Source of the DNA: Butyrivibrio sp. MC2013
Lineage (GTDB): Bacteria > Bacillota > Clostridia > Lachnospirales > Lachnospiraceae
Reading direction: 5' to 3'
NCBI RefSeq assembly: GCF_000424585.1
Contig: NZ_AUKE01000007.1
Span: 1 to 64,000, forward strand
DNA: 64,000 nt
Positions within the stretch are counted from its first letter, which is position 1; every line of letters starts with the position of its first letter. The position numbers were made by a program, and so were the translations under genes. This document shows positions 35,021 to 43,984 of this stretch, in pieces. The notes below the pieces were generated by a model. That model ran no database searches. It was not told the origin of the DNA and was given only the letters and a program-made list of their open reading frames with translations.

Positions 35021-36649
35021 TTATTTAAGCTTGTCATATGCTTCCTGATAAATGGAAACCCACTCGTCGATTCCGATATCTTTCAGAGTCTGAACATAAG
35101 TGTCCCACTCATCGAAGGAAGCCTCGCCTCTTATAAAGAGCGCTGTCTGAGTCTTCATGTAGCTTTCAAGGTCTGTCCAGAGTACTGTCACTCTGTCATT
35201 TACTTCATCTGTGAAAAGGGGTGCGGAATAGATATTCTCAGGAACACAAGGATCCAGTGCCACCTGTGCTGCAAGGGTATTTGCAGAAGCGATAGCTTCG
35301 CAGTTTACCTCATTTACCAGCTGAGGAGCTCCGCCGCCGGGCCAGATAGTAAACTTACCAATCTCTGTACCGCTTCCGTCAGGGCTGTCCAGGATACCGT
35401 CATTGTATCTGGGAAGACCATCCTCATCAAAGTACATATTCTCACCTTCTACGCCGTAACGAAGGAGTATGGATCCCTCATCACTGTAGAAATAGTCTAT
35501 CCATCGAAGAGCTGCTTCAGGATATTTGCAATCACAGCTAATAGCGAATACACCATTATCTCTTGCTATGGGAGCTGACTGTACATACTGCTTGTCAGCC
35601 ACGCCTGTAAAGGGAGCTATGCCTATATAGTCCGTGGAATCAAAAGCATCATCTGCCTGATTAAAGAAGAGTCCAAGAAGCTGTCCCGATGCTTTGGAAA
35701 TATATTTTGCATATTCCTGGGTAAATATCTCTTCATCAATAAGGCCTTCTGCATACATGTCATGAAGCCACATGAGCTCTTCTTTAAAGGAATCATCGGT
35801 AAGATATGTGCTCACAGTATCATTCTCTACTTCAAGCCATGTATCAAACTGCCACTGATGTCCCCATACACCTGCAAATCTCCTGATCAGAGTCTGTGCA
35901 TCGGAAGCGCTCATAGGCACTTCATCATTGGTACCGTTTCCATTAAAGTCCACACCCTTAAAAGCTCTAAGTACTGCTTCCAGATCTTCTATTGACTTTG
36001 GAACATCACAGCCCACCTGATCGAGCCACTTTGTATTGATCCAGAATTTCTCATCTCTTGCAGCTGTCAGATCGATAAGAGCAGGCAGTGCATATATATG
36101 TCCGTCAGGAGCTGTGATCCTGGAGAGAATAGCAGGATTCTCTTTGATATGCCTTGACATGTTGGGCGCATACTCTTCCAGCATATCCTCCAGGGGAATT
36201 AGGATTCCCATAGAGCCGTACTTTACAATCTCTGAATTAGACAGAAATGCTCTGACAAATACATCATCATAATCGTCGCTTGCCCACATCAGGCTCTTCT
36301 TCTCATCATAGCCTTCAGCAGAAAGGACATTGGTAAAGTCCAGTTTAATGCCTGTCATCTCCTGGTACTTTTTCCACATAGCCATTGTATCCCAGGGCTG
36401 CTGTACAGAGCCCTGCTGGCCAAATACACGAAGGGTGATCTCTTCGTTTACAATAGGAAAACCTTCCTTGTTGACAAGATCAGCTTCAGCTTCGGTGCCT
36501 GATCCTGAGTCTGATGCAGTCTTTGCAGTCTCTTCAGATGAGATCTTTGCATTATCAGCATTGTCAGAGCCGGCATTTCCGCAGCCCGCAAGGCTTCCTG
36601 CAAGAATACCCATACATAAAAGCGTCGTTACCAATAACCTTTTTTTCAT
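35021..36649 (-). CDS. Extracellular solute-binding lipoprotein, LplA type
   Basis: A 542-aa lipoprotein with signal peptide and lipobox SLAGC (Cys23), a Ser/Asp/Glu-rich spacer to about residue 60, then a large extracellular solute-binding domain. GGAGG is 6 nt before the ATG, and the GH5-like gene ends 15 nt upstream. Being in one run with a sulfatase, it may bind sulfated oligosaccharides. Similar in type, not obviously in detail, to the binding protein at 20258. Confidence 0.92.
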   Translation of the reverse strand: MKKRLLVTTLLCMGILAGSLAGCGNAGSDNADNAKISSEETAKTASDSGSGTEAEADLVNKEGFPIVNEEITLRVFGQQGSVQQPWDTMAMWKKYQEMTGIKLDFTNVLSAEGYDEKKSLMWASDDYDDVFVRAFLSNSEIVKYGSMGILIPLEDMLEEYAPNMSRHIKENPAILSRITAPDGHIYALPALIDLTAARDEKFWINTKWLDQVGCDVPKSIEDLEAVLRAFKGVDFNGNGTNDEVPMSASDAQTLIRRFAGVWGHQWQFDTWLEVENDTVSTYLTDDSFKEELMWLHDMYAEGLIDEEIFTQEYAKYISKASGQLLGLFFNQADDAFDSTDYIGIAPFTGVADKQYVQSAPIARDNGVFAISCDCKYPEAALRWIDYFYSDEGSILLRYGVEGENMYFDEDGLPRYNDGILDSPDGSGTEIGKFTIWPGGGAPQLVNEVNCEAIASANTLAAQVALDPCVPENIYSAPLFTDEVNDRVTVLWTDLESYMKTQTALFIRGEASFDEWDTYVQTLKDIGIDEWVSIYQEAYDKLK

Positions 36650-36664
36650 TTCTTGCCTCCATTC

Positions 36665-37699
36665 TTACATTTTTATACTATTGCCCTTAAGTTCCAGATC
36701 ATCCTTGTACCATTTAGGAGGATATGGATACTCCTTCACCTCTTCATTTTTGCCGGATATTTTACTAAAATCCTCACGGCTGTACACTAACCCGTCCTCA
36801 TGAAAGAGTCCGTTGATAGTACCATTTATCCTCTGCTCAGGCAGATATGCAGGCTTGACCATGAGTGACCAGAAAAAGGACCCTATACCAACTTCACTGA
36901 TGATATCTGCAAGAGATGCAAGGCAGGGCACTTTGTGCTCATCCGGTATATCTGCCTTACCCCAGCCGGGGCCGCCCTCTCTTAGTCTCTGCCATTCTGT
37001 TATCCAGCAGGGCTTTCCTATTACAGATTCCAGGTGCTTTGCATATTCAAGCTCTTTTCTAAAGTCTTTGGTATCACTGGGGAAATTATCATGGAATTCA
37101 TATATATCAAGAAGGTCTGCAAAATAGAGATTATCTCTAAGGCTTATGCAGCCCATGGTCAGAGGCACAATGCCCTTTTGGTCAAAGACATATTCAGCTA
37201 TAAACCTTGCAAATTCCAGGTTCCCCTTCTCAATATGAGGCTCGTTCATGATCTCTATCGCCAACAGCCTGTCATCGTCTCTGTATCTGTCCATAAACTC
37301 TTTCAGATAAGGAATGACCTCACTAAAGCGTTCCCTGTCATGCTCTATCTCCGCACCCGGAGAACGTACACATACTGCTGTATACGGATCCCTGTTCACT
37401 CCTGTCTTATCATTAAATTCCAGACCGCAATCTTCAAATAGTACCGGCATGATCCTGATTCCCTTTCGTTCTGCCAGCTCCAGGATAATATCTATTTTTT
37501 GGAAGAAATCCATGGAATTTTCGAGATAGTAATTGTAGCTTAGAAAAAGCCTGAAAGCATTGATGCCTGCCGCATTTGCATAACCCATGTCCCTAGCGAT
37601 TTCCTTATCATCAAACATGGTAAAAGTCTGATAAGCATTGTATACTCTGGAAGGAAAATATACTGCCCCTTTAACTGAACTATAATAGAAATCCTCCAT
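36665..37699 (-). CDS. GH5-like (clan GH-A) glycosidase, cytoplasmic
   Basis: A 344-aa protein with a TIM-barrel layout and no signal peptide. The acid/base is Glu153 in AIEIMNEPH and the nucleophile Glu235 in CWITEWQR, the two clan GH-A Glu at strand ends 4 and 7. The strand GINAFRLFLSYNYYLEN lies upstream. It resembles cellulase/mannanase-like GH5 or GH5-related proteins, but the subfamily cannot be fixed. ATG at 37699 follows AGGGGG; the sulfatase stop is 10 nt upstream. It likely acts on oligosaccharides brought in by the importer encoded next. Confidence 0.8.
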   Translation of the reverse strand: MEDFYYSSVKGAVYFPSRVYNAYQTFTMFDDKEIARDMGYANAAGINAFRLFLSYNYYLENSMDFFQKIDIILELAERKGIRIMPVLFEDCGLEFNDKTGVNRDPYTAVCVRSPGAEIEHDRERFSEVIPYLKEFMDRYRDDDRLLAIEIMNEPHIEKGNLEFARFIAEYVFDQKGIVPLTMGCISLRDNLYFADLLDIYEFHDNFPSDTKDFRKELEYAKHLESVIGKPCWITEWQRLREGGPGWGKADIPDEHKVPCLASLADIISEVGIGSFFWSLMVKPAYLPEQRINGTINGLFHEDGLVYSREDFSKISGKNEEVKEYPYPPKWYKDDLELKGNSIKM

Positions 37700-37709
37700 T
37701 TTGATCCCC

Positions 37710-39215
37710 CTAGTTTTTCTCATCCTTTGTTGTCTTTTTTCTAACAGCCTCCGTCATTTCAAGACCTGTATCATAGTCCAGCTGCCTGGGCTCATATTCC
37801 TCATTAAGCCTTTGCCTGGTATAACCATCATTGGCCCAAAGAGGATTTTTATCTTTTCTCCATGTCCTGCAACTCCACTGATAACCTCTGTAGAGATCCC
37901 TGGTATCGTTCATGTGCTCCAGCAGAGCATCATGGAGCTTGTCCCTCTCCCTCGCATAGCTCTCATCATTTATGAGATTATTTACTTCATAAGGATCCTT
38001 CTCCATGTCATAGAATTCATCAGTATCCAGAAGATGTATGACCAGTTTGAACCTCTTTGATATGGCAGCCCTCATCATCTGCAGACCGCCAAAGCCGTCA
38101 TGATCCACTTCATATCTGGTAAACTCGGTAAAGACCACATCGTTGATCTCTTTATCAGTGTCATAGATCTGGGATAGGATGCTCCTCCCCTCCAGGCACT
38201 CAGGAACAGCGACTCCCATATATTCCAGGATAGTAGGTGCCAGGTCTATGTGAGATGATACTGCCTCCACCACCTTTCCCTTTTCTCCGCCCTTTATGAT
38301 AAGGGGCACATTGGCGATCTCCTTATATGCAGCAGCGTTCTTCATCTGAAGCTTGTGGTTACCCAGCATATCTCCGTGATCTGAAGTGTAGATCACCATG
38401 GCATCAGGAAGCTCTTCCCGGACTTTATCCAGGACCCTTCCTATCTCATGATCTACAAAGCTGTTGCAGCCAAGAAAGAGCGATAGCTGCCTGGAAGGTT
38501 TATTGATCTCATCTGCGCTGCTCTTTATAGCATCTCCTGCCCACAGCCTCTGCATCAGGGGCTTATTCGTGAGATCATCCTCATAATTGGGATTGTCATC
38601 AAATCTAAAGCCCTGATACATGCTGTTATAAGGAGGAGGGCAGAGGCACGGGCCGTGAGGCTCGTCATAAGAGACAACCAGTAGAAAATCCTCATCCTTG
38701 TATTTATCTATAAAATCCACTGCCCTGTTGGAACATCTGTGAGCATATGTAAAATCTGCCGTCATGTCCTCATCAAATGCTGTATCCGATGACCTGGAAC
38801 GTACCCTGTCCTTTGCCGGAAGCTCATCCAGGTACCTTCTCATGTCATACCAGTACTCTTCATCCCAGCCCTCAGGGCATCTTCCGTTCCCAAAATAATC
38901 ACTTCCATCCAAGTGCCATTTACCTATATAACCACAGTGAATGCCATTATCACTGAGGCGCTGTCCTATTGTCTTGACATTGTCACCCATAGCAATGCAA
39001 TTGGTGACCATTCCATTAGTGTGTGGGAAAGTACCTGTAAAGATTGCAGATCTTGATGGACCGCATACAGGCTGAGCAGTATATGCATTTTCAAATCTGA
39101 TGCCTTCTGCGGCAAGCCTGTCCAGATTAGGCGTATGCATTTTTTTGTTTCCATAACAGCCCAGCATATCTTTTCTGGTAGTGTCAGTCATCACAAAAAC
39201 AATTTGCTTTTTCAC
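37710..39215 (-). CDS. Cys-type sulfatase, cytoplasmic
   Basis: A 501-aa arylsulfatase-family enzyme. The signature CGPSR begins at Cys51, which must be oxidised to formylglycine; the rest of the active site is visible as the metal-binding VMTDTTRKDMLGCYG start and IYTSDHGDMLGNHKLQMK. No signal peptide is present, so sulfate would be removed inside the cell. The start codon is GTG (39215) with AGAGG 8 nt upstream. It heads the operon of GH5-like enzyme and importer; its activating maturase is encoded divergently at 40207. The GH part suggests sulfated glycan rather than aryl sulfate. Confidence 0.93.
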   Translation of the reverse strand: MKKQIVFVMTDTTRKDMLGCYGNKKMHTPNLDRLAAEGIRFENAYTAQPVCGPSRSAIFTGTFPHTNGMVTNCIAMGDNVKTIGQRLSDNGIHCGYIGKWHLDGSDYFGNGRCPEGWDEEYWYDMRRYLDELPAKDRVRSRSSDTAFDEDMTADFTYAHRCSNRAVDFIDKYKDEDFLLVVSYDEPHGPCLCPPPYNSMYQGFRFDDNPNYEDDLTNKPLMQRLWAGDAIKSSADEINKPSRQLSLFLGCNSFVDHEIGRVLDKVREELPDAMVIYTSDHGDMLGNHKLQMKNAAAYKEIANVPLIIKGGEKGKVVEAVSSHIDLAPTILEYMGVAVPECLEGRSILSQIYDTDKEINDVVFTEFTRYEVDHDGFGGLQMMRAAISKRFKLVIHLLDTDEFYDMEKDPYEVNNLINDESYARERDKLHDALLEHMNDTRDLYRGYQWSCRTWRKDKNPLWANDGYTRQRLNEEYEPRQLDYDTGLEMTEAVRKKTTKDEKN

Positions 39216-39238
39216 GTCAAAATCCTCTGTTTATGCTG

Positions 39239-39267
39239 TTGTCACTCATCTCTATATGATATACAAT
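39239..39267 (+). promoter_or_regulatory. Promoter of the AraC-maturase unit
   Basis: TTGTCA (39239-39244) and TACAAT (39262-39267) with a 17-nt spacer, about 75 nt before the AraC gene in the 128-nt divergent gap to the sulfatase. A minus-strand promoter for the sulfatase must lie in the same gap (TTGTAT/TATTGT around 39267-39295 is possible but weak). Confidence 0.6.
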
Positions 39268-39343
39268 AATCTCTGACAGACTTATATACAATTGATTATT
39301 CCGACATTAATATGGACATTTCTGCTGTGAACGGAGAGAGTAT

Positions 39344-40180
39344 ATGATCGACATTTCAGGACACCTTAGAGATTACAGACTAGAGATAGGTTTTGAGAAT
39401 CACACTGTTCCCTTGGAAGTCAACTGCTGTGGCCAGCAAAAATTTCTAACAAAGGATTTCACCAAAGTGAGGCTAAGTGGCAGGCTTGACTATCAGATCA
39501 TCTATGTTGCCCACGGAAGCGGCATCTTTACAGCCGGCGGAATACAGCAAAGGGTGCCTGCAGGCAATATCGTACTCTATCGCCCCCACGATCCTCAGAT
39601 ATATTCCTATTCATATAAGGACAAGACCTGTGCCTATTGGATCCACTTTACAGGTAATGATATAGAAGGACTGCTGGATCGTTTTAATATCCATTCAGGC
39701 TATATAGGAGACAGCATCCAGATCAAGAACACCTTCCAGGAAGCCATACTGGAGCTCCAGCTCAGGAAGACCGGCTACAAAGAGATCGCCAATGCCTGTT
39801 TTCTAAAGCTCCTGGCCCTGATCCAGCGCTTTTCGCAAACAGAGAGCTCGGATCTAAAGAGCGACTTCAATCTTGAAAGGCTTATCATCCGCCTGAACCA
39901 GAGTTATAATCAGCCCTGGACAGTACCTGACATGGCCAGGTTCTGCAATGTCAGCGAAGGATACTTTTCCCACAGCTTTAAAGAAAAGACAGGGCAGGCT
40001 CCCATCAAATACCTTATCAATCTTCGCATGGAGAAAGCCAAATTCCTATTATCCGAAAGTGACATGTCCATCTCTACCATAGCTTCTTCCATCGGCTATG
40101 CAGATGAACTCTACTTTAGCAGACTGTTCAAGAATACCACCGGCGAATCACCCAGTTCCTATAGAAGGAATCTGACCTAA
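39344..40180 (+). CDS. AraC family transcriptional regulator
   Basis: A 278-aa regulator. The N-terminal half is a cupin-like sensor (GIFTAGGIQQRVPAGNIVLY). The C-terminal ~100 residues form the double helix-turn-helix: TVPDMARFCNVSEGYFSHSF then STIASSIGYADELYFSRLFK, ending in GESPSSYRRN. It lies divergent to the sulfatase-GH5-importer operon and 26 nt before the maturase, so it most likely activates this locus in response to its sugar. GGAGAG precedes the ATG. Confidence 0.92.
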   Translation: MIDISGHLRDYRLEIGFENHTVPLEVNCCGQQKFLTKDFTKVRLSGRLDYQIIYVAHGSGIFTAGGIQQRVPAGNIVLYRPHDPQIYSYSYKDKTCAYWIHFTGNDIEGLLDRFNIHSGYIGDSIQIKNTFQEAILELQLRKTGYKEIANACFLKLLALIQRFSQTESSDLKSDFNLERLIIRLNQSYNQPWTVPDMARFCNVSEGYFSHSFKEKTGQAPIKYLINLRMEKAKFLLSESDMSISTIASSIGYADELYFSRLFKNTTGESPSSYRRNLT

Positions 40181-40206
40181 TATTACAGATAATTATTGAG
40201 GATATC

Positions 40207-41346
40207 ATGAAAGCTATTAATCTTTTGGTAAAACCCGCATCAGGCAATTGCAATATGAATTGTGATTATTGTTTCTATTGTGACGAAGCAAATAAAAGGA
40301 CTAATTATTCCTATGGGATGATGGACATATCCACCTTAAGGAATGTGATCCGAAGGACCCTGCTTCATGCAGAAGGCGCATACTCCATAGCTTTTCAGGG
40401 AGGAGAGCCAACGCTCTCAGGAATAGGATTTTTTGAAGAAGTTATCAGACTGATAAAACAGTACAACAAGAACAACTGCGCTATACATATCGCCATGCAG
40501 ACCAACGGTTCCCTGATAGATGACAAATGGTGCCGTTTTATCAAAGATAACAATATACTCATGGGGCTGTCCGTTGATGGCACAAGGGATATCAACGACC
40601 GCTACAGGCATATCAGTTCTTCAAATCAATCTGCCTATGACAGGGTCCTTGCAGCCTCTTCTCTGTTTGATAAATACGGTGTTGATTACAATATCCTGAC
40701 GGTGGTCCACAGATATACAGCTCTTAATATCAGGGAGATATACAAGCAGTACAGAAATAGAAACTGGCATTATCTCCAGTTCATAAACTGCCTGGATCCC
40801 CTGGGCGAAATAAGAGGTCAAAAGGAATACTCGCTGACCCCCGATGTCTACGGCAAATTTCTCCTTGATCTATTTGACCTGTGGTATGAGGATAATAGAA
40901 ATAATACAGCTCCTTATATCAGACAATTTGAAAACTATATAGGGATCCTCCTTGGATATATTCCTGAATCCTGCGAACAAAGAGGCACTTGCAGCAGTAA
41001 TTATGTCATCGAAGCAGACGGTTCTGTCTTTCCCTGTGATTTCTATGCCATAGACGAATACAAGCTTGGCAATCTATGCACAGACCGCCTCGCAGATATA
41101 GATGAGAGGCGGTCTAAGCTTAGGTTTATAGAACGTTCCAAATATCTGCCCTCCAAATGCCGGGAATGCAAATGGCTGCGCCTGTGCAAAGGAGGCTGCT
41201 ATAGAAGCAGATTTTCAGATAGCTTTGCCGCAGATAGTGGAAATATCCACGGCCTCAACTATTATTGCGACTCATATCAGTACTTTTTCGAAAATGCTAT
41301 TGATAGATTAGAAGAAATCGCCAATAAGCTAGTTAACAGAAAATGA
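40207..41346 (+). CDS. Anaerobic sulfatase-maturating radical SAM enzyme (anSME)
   Basis: A 379-aa cytosolic enzyme that oxidises the sulfatase active-site Cys to formylglycine without oxygen. The radical SAM cluster is C-x3-C-x2-C at Cys15, 19 and 22 (CNMNCDYCFYC). A SPASM region holds the auxiliary clusters: CEQRGTCSSNYVIEADG, VFPCDFYAIDEYKLGNLC, and CRECKWLRLCKGGC. Its place beside a CxPxR sulfatase supports the role. GAGG is 6 nt before the ATG. It converges with the esterase gene without an obvious terminator between. Confidence 0.93.
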   Translation: MKAINLLVKPASGNCNMNCDYCFYCDEANKRTNYSYGMMDISTLRNVIRRTLLHAEGAYSIAFQGGEPTLSGIGFFEEVIRLIKQYNKNNCAIHIAMQTNGSLIDDKWCRFIKDNNILMGLSVDGTRDINDRYRHISSSNQSAYDRVLAASSLFDKYGVDYNILTVVHRYTALNIREIYKQYRNRNWHYLQFINCLDPLGEIRGQKEYSLTPDVYGKFLLDLFDLWYEDNRNNTAPYIRQFENYIGILLGYIPESCEQRGTCSSNYVIEADGSVFPCDFYAIDEYKLGNLCTDRLADIDERRSKLRFIERSKYLPSKCRECKWLRLCKGGCYRSRFSDSFAADSGNIHGLNYYCDSYQYFFENAIDRLEEIANKLVNRK

Positions 41347-41371
41347 TCCTACCAGACTAATACTCCACTTA

Positions 41372-42928
41372 TCAATGCTGGATCTCTCCGATCTCCATAT
41401 GAAGGTCGTGCTCACTGGCCATTGGTATCAGCTCTTTGTCAAAGTCAGGACGCAGCTGCCATCCATCAGCGTTTATGACCATGATATTGTCTGTATCCAT
41501 GGTGCAGGCAGGCCAGTTACCCGTCTTGTTAGTCTCAGGAGACCCTGTCCTTGCAAATGCCATTACTGCGCCGAATATACTATCTTCAAGCTCCTGCCTC
41601 ACATCCTCGTCCCAGGTATAAGGACAGAGACATGTATTAGCAAATACATAGGGTATATCCGCGCAGTGCCAGGGAGTCCTTCCTCCGTCTACAGGCATGT
41701 CCACATTGAACATATAGCTATAGGTCCCTCCGGGGCAGATAGCTGCTCTGTCCAGGATATATTTCTGCTCACCTTTTCTAAATATTGTATCCAAAGTGTA
41801 CAGGTCTACAGGATTTCTCTCGGGATAAGCCTTCTCAAATTCTTCAAGGAGTTTTTCCAGAATTTCCATAGGTTCCTTCTTTCTCCTAAAGATCTCTCTT
41901 AGAAATGCTCTGCCCTCCTCCGCTGACATATTTCTCTTATCATAGGGCATATGTGCAAAGGAATAGAATTCTCCAAATACGCTTCCCACCATGAGCGGTA
42001 CAGAAGCAGACTCTGATCTAAAGCCGTAAATAACAGGATCTCCCCTGTAGAAGGAGTTGACATGAGGATTCTGCCCAATGCTTTTCCCTGCCTTCATGAA
42101 AGCTCCGCTAAGCTTATTGTAGGAAGAGATAAGAGCATGAAGCTCCACTGTTTCCAGTTCCTTTATATCAGAAAGGCCCAGGTCCTTCATAATAGCCTCT
42201 GCAAGTCCTTTCTCGGTGTCAGTGCAATCACAAAGAGTACCTGTGATGACACCGCTCATATTGATACCTCTGGAAAAAAGGCCGTCTGCTTCATGCATCT
42301 GAAGAAGGCAGGTGATCTTGGCACCTCCTCCTGACTGTCCAAACAAGGTCACATTATCCGGGTCCCCACCAAAGTATCCGATATTATCCCTGATCCATTT
42401 AAGAGCACAGATAATATCATCCATTCCTGCATTACCTGAGTTTTCATATTCAGGTCCAAAATCTGACAGATCAAAAAAGCCCAATATATTCAGCCTGTGG
42501 TTAAGAGATACCACTACCACATCTCCCCTCTGGGACATATTGCCTCCCTCATAGGCCAGCTGCTCAATAGATGATCCTGCAAAAAAGCCGCCGCCGTGAA
42601 GCCATACCATTACAGGCCTCTTCTTATCATCAGCATCAGGGGTCCAGATATTCAGATTCAGGCAGTCTTCATCCTGGGGCCAATAACGGTGGGGTACCAG
42701 CACTTCTCCCCCTGGCCTGTCATTGGTAAGTAGGGGTGCCACATATCCGTAATTACTGGCATCAAATTCCTCTTCATATACATATGGCTGGGGCCTGTGA
42801 AACCTCTGTGCCCTGGCATAGGTGATACCCTTGAATACAAGGCTGCCGGCTTCCCTGTAGCCCCTTATTTTTCCCGCTTTGCAGCTTACCAGATTAGCCT
42901 TATTATCATATTCAAATGTTCTCTTCAC
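41372..42928 (-). CDS. Type B carboxylesterase, cytoplasmic
   Basis: A 518-aa alpha/beta hydrolase of the carboxylesterase/para-nitrobenzyl esterase family. Seen: the oxyanion motif HGGGF (111-115), EDCLNLNIWTP, the nucleophile Ser199 in LFGQSGGGAK, and the late His in GGRTPWHCADIPYVFAN. No signal peptide. The substrate is unknown; near glycan genes, removal of acyl groups from imported sugars is plausible. The start codon is GTG with GGAGGAG upstream. Confidence 0.88.
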   Translation of the reverse strand: MKRTFEYDNKANLVSCKAGKIRGYREAGSLVFKGITYARAQRFHRPQPYVYEEEFDASNYGYVAPLLTNDRPGGEVLVPHRYWPQDEDCLNLNIWTPDADDKKRPVMVWLHGGGFFAGSSIEQLAYEGGNMSQRGDVVVVSLNHRLNILGFFDLSDFGPEYENSGNAGMDDIICALKWIRDNIGYFGGDPDNVTLFGQSGGGAKITCLLQMHEADGLFSRGINMSGVITGTLCDCTDTEKGLAEAIMKDLGLSDIKELETVELHALISSYNKLSGAFMKAGKSIGQNPHVNSFYRGDPVIYGFRSESASVPLMVGSVFGEFYSFAHMPYDKRNMSAEEGRAFLREIFRRKKEPMEILEKLLEEFEKAYPERNPVDLYTLDTIFRKGEQKYILDRAAICPGGTYSYMFNVDMPVDGGRTPWHCADIPYVFANTCLCPYTWDEDVRQELEDSIFGAVMAFARTGSPETNKTGNWPACTMDTDNIMVINADGWQLRPDFDKELIPMASEHDLHMEIGEIQH

Positions 42929-43110
42929 AGATTCTCCTCCATTTTTTCCGGGATTTTTGTTTAATTAGATAATGATATTTTTTCATGCAAACATTAAAAT
43001 GATTAATCGAAAGGGCCACCAAGGCCTATAATCCATTATACAACCAGGCATCCTCTATGATAAGCACCGCATCCATATAGAATGCTATATATGACAACAA
43101 GGGAAACAAT

Positions 43111-43944
43111 ATGATAACAATAGATAATGTCAGAGAACTGGATCTTGAACAGATTGCCGACAGCGGTCAGTGCTTCAGGTGGCAGCGCATAGATGAAAAC
43201 TGCTACCGCATCATTGCCAAAGGGAAGGTCCTGCTGGCTTTTAAGCACAGGGGCTCAAATTCTCTTAGGCTGGACTGCAGTGCTGATGAATACGAGAAGA
43301 TATGGAGAGGATATCTTGATATGGATACTGATTATGGCAGTATCATATCCTCTATCCCTGCAGGGGATCTTTATCTAAAGAATGCAGCAGCAGCCTTTAA
43401 GGGCATCAGGATCCTTCGCCAGGATCCCTGGGAGACCCTGATCACTTTCATCATATCCCAGAGAAAGAATATTCCTGCCATCAAGGCTTCTGTAGAAAAG
43501 CTCTGCAGCATAGCAGGCCCTGTCATAGGATATTCCCAGGACGAGGACTTCCACGCCTTTCCCACACCCAAGGCTCTGGCAGCCCTGTCCGAAGAAGACC
43601 TGAAGGCCTGCAGCCTGGGCTACAGAACTCCTTACATCCAGAGAGCTGCCAGAGCCGTACTTGACGGAACTTTTGATCCTTACATGGCTTTTTCGCTGCC
43701 TGATGAAGAGCTCTTTGACAAGCTCTGCTCACTCCACGGCGTGGGCAAGAAGGTAGCAAACTGCACCATGCTCTTTGCTTACCACCGTATGGACAGCTTT
43801 CCCATAGATGTGTGGATGGAGAGGATCAGGGACAGACATTATCCTGAGGGCTTTAACACAGATAGCTACAGACCATGGGGTGGCGTCATGCAGCAGTATA
43901 TGTTTGCCTACGAGAGGCTCATAGGTCAGGATAAAGAATTTTAA
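43111..43944 (+). CDS. 8-oxoguanine DNA glycosylase/AP lyase (OGG type)
   Basis: A 277-aa base-excision repair enzyme. The N-terminal domain begins with ADSGQCFRWQRIDENCYRI, typical of OGG1-like proteins. The helix-hairpin-helix GPD motif reads LHGVGKKVANCTMLFAYHRM then SFPIDVWMERI; Lys214 aligns with the human OGG1 catalytic Lys249 and Asp233 with Asp268. The length is normal for the bacterial OGG1-like group. AAGGG is 7 nt before the ATG. It is a lone gene between two minus-strand units. Confidence 0.93.
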   Translation: MITIDNVRELDLEQIADSGQCFRWQRIDENCYRIIAKGKVLLAFKHRGSNSLRLDCSADEYEKIWRGYLDMDTDYGSIISSIPAGDLYLKNAAAAFKGIRILRQDPWETLITFIISQRKNIPAIKASVEKLCSIAGPVIGYSQDEDFHAFPTPKALAALSEEDLKACSLGYRTPYIQRAARAVLDGTFDPYMAFSLPDEELFDKLCSLHGVGKKVANCTMLFAYHRMDSFPIDVWMERIRDRHYPEGFNTDSYRPWGGVMQQYMFAYERLIGQDKEF

Positions 43945-43984
43945 TGTTACTATGAGCAGTCGTAAGACTGTGAATAGTAACATT
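43943..43984. terminator. Bidirectional terminator between convergent genes
   Basis: AATGTTACTAT...ATAGTAACATT, an 11-bp stem with an inner CAGTC/GACTG hairpin, starts within the glycosylase stop codon and ends one base before the stop of the minus-strand lipoprotein gene. Short T-runs follow on both sides. Confidence 0.75.
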
